A stretch of DNA of 8,053 nucleotides, taken from the NCBI GenBank assembly GCA_021160705.1, contig JAGHBZ010000377.1:1-8053 (forward strand), given 5' to 3'. Of this stretch, positions 5,976 to 8,053 are shown one piece after another (within the stretch, counting starts at the first letter, position 1; the number at the start of each line of letters is the position of its first letter). The position numbers and the translations under genes were made by a program. Source of the stretch: Candidatus Sumerlaeota bacterium (GTDB lineage Bacteria > Sumerlaeota > Sumerlaeia > MWCT01 > JAGHBZ01). The notes under the pieces were generated by a model. That model worked only from the letters and a program-made list of their open reading frames with translations, was not told the origin of the DNA and ran no database searches.

Positions 5976-8053
5976 ATGCCAGAAAAAAAGGAAGCAGATA
6001 TTCCTGATTTGATTGCTCAGGTACCATCACCTGAAGTAGAGATTCCAGAGGTTTTGCCTATTCTGGCGGTAAAGAACTTTGTTTTATTTCCCTATTTGAT
6101 GGTGCCTATAGCGGTGGTTGATGAGCTCAGTCGGAAAACGGTGGATGAGGCGTTGAAAACTGATAAAAAGATTTTAGGTGTATTTACCAGGAAACCGCCC
6201 GCAACCCCACAAGGCTCTGAAGAGAAAGAGCAGGAGGAGAAGACTTCAGACACAGGTTCGTTATTTGAGAGAATTTATCCTGTAGGGTGTAGTGCACATA
6301 TCCTGAAGATGTTGAAGATGCCCGATGGTTCAATGCGAATTTTGTTGCATGGGCTGACGAGAATTAAGCTGATACAGGCGGTAAGCGATGAACCATATCC
6401 TCAAGCCAAAGTGTTAGTAATCCCGGAGCAGGAAGTGAGCGATAAAGAGACAGAGGCTATGGTCAGAAAGGCTCAGGCAATGATGCAGGAAATCATCTCG
6501 GTGACTCCTTTATCTGATGAGCTCTCTGTGGTGATTGTAAACGTAAATGAAGCGGGTAAACTGGCAGACCTTATTGCAACCAATCTTGGTCTGAAAGTTC
6601 ATGAACTCCAGGAGGTGCTTGAGACTTTTAATCCTAAAGAACGACTTCAAAAAGTAATGGTCTTTCTCAGCAGGGAAAAGGAGCTGATAGAACTCGGACA
6701 AAAAATCCAGTCTCAGGTGAAGAGCGAGATAGAAAAGGGACAGCGAGAATATTTCTTGCGAGAGCAGATGAAGGCAATAAAAAAAGAATTGGGTGAGGCG
6801 GCTGAGGGACCGGAGATTGCTGAGTTGCGCAAAAAAGTGCAGGAGAAAGCAATGCCAGACTATGTGCGAGAAGCCTGTACAAAAGAACTTGATAGACTGG
6901 CAATGATGCACCCGTCATCCGCTGAATATACGGTCAGCCGCACGTATCTGGAGTGGTTATTATCGCTTCCCTGGATGGAATCTACTCAGGATAACATTGA
7001 TATAAAACACGCCCAGAAGGTACTTGATGAGGACCACTATGACCTGGAGAAAGTTAAAGAACGTATCCTTGAATATCTTGCTGTCATAAAGCTTAAAAGT
7101 GAACTTCGGGGTCCGATATTGTGTTTTGTGGGTCCGCCAGGCGTGGGCAAAACTTCGCTGGGTAAATCTATTGCCCGTGCACTTGGAAGAAAATTCTATC
7201 GGATGAGTCTCGGCGGTATCAGGGACGAAGCAGAAATCAGGGGTCACCGACGTACGTATATTGGCGCATTGCCCGGTAGAATTATTAAAGGGATTAAGGA
7301 GTGTGGTTCTAATAATCCTGTAATGATGCTTGACGAAGTGGATAAACTGGGGGTGGATTTTCGTGGCGACCCTGCATCCGCGCTTCTGGAGGTGCTTGAC
7401 CCGGAACAAAACTCCAGCTTTACCGACCACTATATTGACCTTCCATTTGACCTCTCAAAAGTGATGTTTATCACTACGGCGAATTTGCTTGACCCTATTC
7501 CACCGCCTCTAAGAGACAGAATGGAAATACTCTCACTTCCCGGCTATACGCTACGGGAAAAAATTGAAATCGCAAAACGTTACCTGGTGCCAAAGGAAAT
7601 CGCCAATAATGGTCTGAGCAATGACAATATAAGATTTACCGAGAGCGCTCTCCAGCGAATCATAGAAGAATACACACGTGAAGCCGGGGTGAGGAATCTA
7701 CAGCGTGAAATTAGCAACGTATGTCGCAAGGTAGCTCGCCGTATTGCTGAGGGAGATTCCAGAAAGGTAAGAATTACCCCTAATGCCATTCCTAAGTATT
7801 TGGGACCCCCGAAGTTTTATTCTCCACTGGCAGAGCGAATGACTATCCCAGGGGTAGCGATTGGTCTTGCCTGGACTCAGACTGGTGGAGAGATTCTGTT
7901 TATTGAAGCCACCGCAACCTCTGGAGACGGTAAACTCCTTCTCACCGGTCAACTTGGTGATGTGATGAAGGAATCAGCTCAGGCAGCACTAACTTTTATT
8001 CACGCTGAGCGAGAGCATTTGAATATACCTGAAGAGAAATTCAGTAAACAGAA
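5976..8053 (+). CDS. lon: ATP-dependent Lon protease (LonA type), 3'-truncated by window edge
   Basis: The frame is open from the ATG at 5976 to the window end (692 codons) with no stop. AGAGGA at 5965-5970 is a well-placed Shine-Dalgarno, and an in-frame TAG at 5964-5966 rules out an earlier start. Lon forms a cytosolic hexamer that unfolds and degrades damaged and selected regulatory proteins. Domains in order: N-terminal substrate-binding LON domain (about 29-240, starting LPILAVKNFVLFPYLMVP), a helical linker with the QREYFLREQMKAIKKELG signature (about 250-267), and the AAA+ module. The AAA+ module has Walker A GPPGVGKT at 386-393, GGIRDEAEIRGHRRTYIGALPG, Walker B MMLDEVDK with Asp453/Glu454, sensor-1 Asn503, the DRME arginine and sensor-2 EAGVRNLQREI with Arg573. 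The protease domain begins near 626 (GVAIGLAWT). By alignment the catalytic Ser should fall near residue 709 and the Lys about 40 residues later, both outside the window. A charged, Pro/Glu/Lys-rich insertion sits at about 72-95 in the N-domain. The absence of membrane segments before the AAA+ module excludes LonB. Confidence 0.97.
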   Translation, partial: MPEKKEADIPDLIAQVPSPEVEIPEVLPILAVKNFVLFPYLMVPIAVVDELSRKTVDEALKTDKKILGVFTRKPPATPQGSEEKEQEEKTSDTGSLFERIYPVGCSAHILKMLKMPDGSMRILLHGLTRIKLIQAVSDEPYPQAKVLVIPEQEVSDKETEAMVRKAQAMMQEIISVTPLSDELSVVIVNVNEAGKLADLIATNLGLKVHELQEVLETFNPKERLQKVMVFLSREKELIELGQKIQSQVKSEIEKGQREYFLREQMKAIKKELGEAAEGPEIAELRKKVQEKAMPDYVREACTKELDRLAMMHPSSAEYTVSRTYLEWLLSLPWMESTQDNIDIKHAQKVLDEDHYDLEKVKERILEYLAVIKLKSELRGPILCFVGPPGVGKTSLGKSIARALGRKFYRMSLGGIRDEAEIRGHRRTYIGALPGRIIKGIKECGSNNPVMMLDEVDKLGVDFRGDPASALLEVLDPEQNSSFTDHYIDLPFDLSKVMFITTANLLDPIPPPLRDRMEILSLPGYTLREKIEIAKRYLVPKEIANNGLSNDNIRFTESALQRIIEEYTREAGVRNLQREISNVCRKVARRIAEGDSRKVRITPNAIPKYLGPPKFYSPLAERMTIPGVAIGLAWTQTGGEILFIEATATSGDGKLLLTGQLGDVMKESAQAALTFIHAEREHLNIPEEKFSKQ

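Noticed and set aside
6510..7952. Several minus-strand open frames of 69-156 codons inside lon
   Set aside because: They are antisense to a strongly conserved Lon coding frame, show no family motifs and lack ribosome sites; shadows of lon codon usage.
8040..8053. Lon lacking its Ser-Lys catalytic dyad
   Set aside because: The frame is still open at the window end and the dyad is expected about 17 codons further on, so this is a window-edge effect, not a degenerate protease.

Overview
The window reads as ordinary chromosomal DNA of a moderately AT-rich bacterium. It encodes a GlnE-type adenylyltransferase, two polytopic GT-C-type membrane glycosyltransferases, an Hsp20 small heat-shock protein and an ATP-dependent Lon protease. 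GlnE and a soluble bacterial Lon suggest a bacterium, probably with a Gram-negative-like or uncultivated-phylum background. The sequence alone does not fix the phylum. I see no tRNA, rRNA, CRISPR array, transposase, phage gene or integration site.

Layout: (1) 1-1437, plus strand, is the 3' part of glnE, whose 5' part lies outside the window. (2) 1438-1666 is a short convergent spacer with no convincing gene. A weak hairpin plus T-run lies at its right edge. (3) 1667-5302, minus strand, is a two-gene unit transcribed right to left. The first gene encodes a 645-residue membrane protein with an extra N-terminal extracytoplasmic domain. After 45 nt comes a 550-residue GT39/ArnT-like membrane protein. 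(4) 5303-5412 is a divergent promoter region where candidate promoters for the minus-strand pair and for hsp20 overlap. (5) 5413-5862 is hsp20 and 5976-8053 is lon, both plus strand, 113 nt apart. lon runs off the right end just before its catalytic serine.

Functionally there are three unrelated modules. One is nitrogen control: GlnE adjusts glutamine synthetase activity by adenylylation. One is envelope glycosylation: GT-C enzymes normally use polyprenyl-phosphate sugars on the outer face of the cytoplasmic membrane. One is protein quality control: Hsp20 holds unfolding proteins and Lon degrades damaged ones. The hsp20-lon pairing makes sense as a stress cassette.

The least explained non-coding signal is a set of TTTTCCA half-sites in the hsp20-lon spacer, arranged as an inverted plus direct repeat. 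The 645-residue protein with its non-catalytic N-terminal domain is the least characterised gene product. I did not find evidence for a new multi-gene system.
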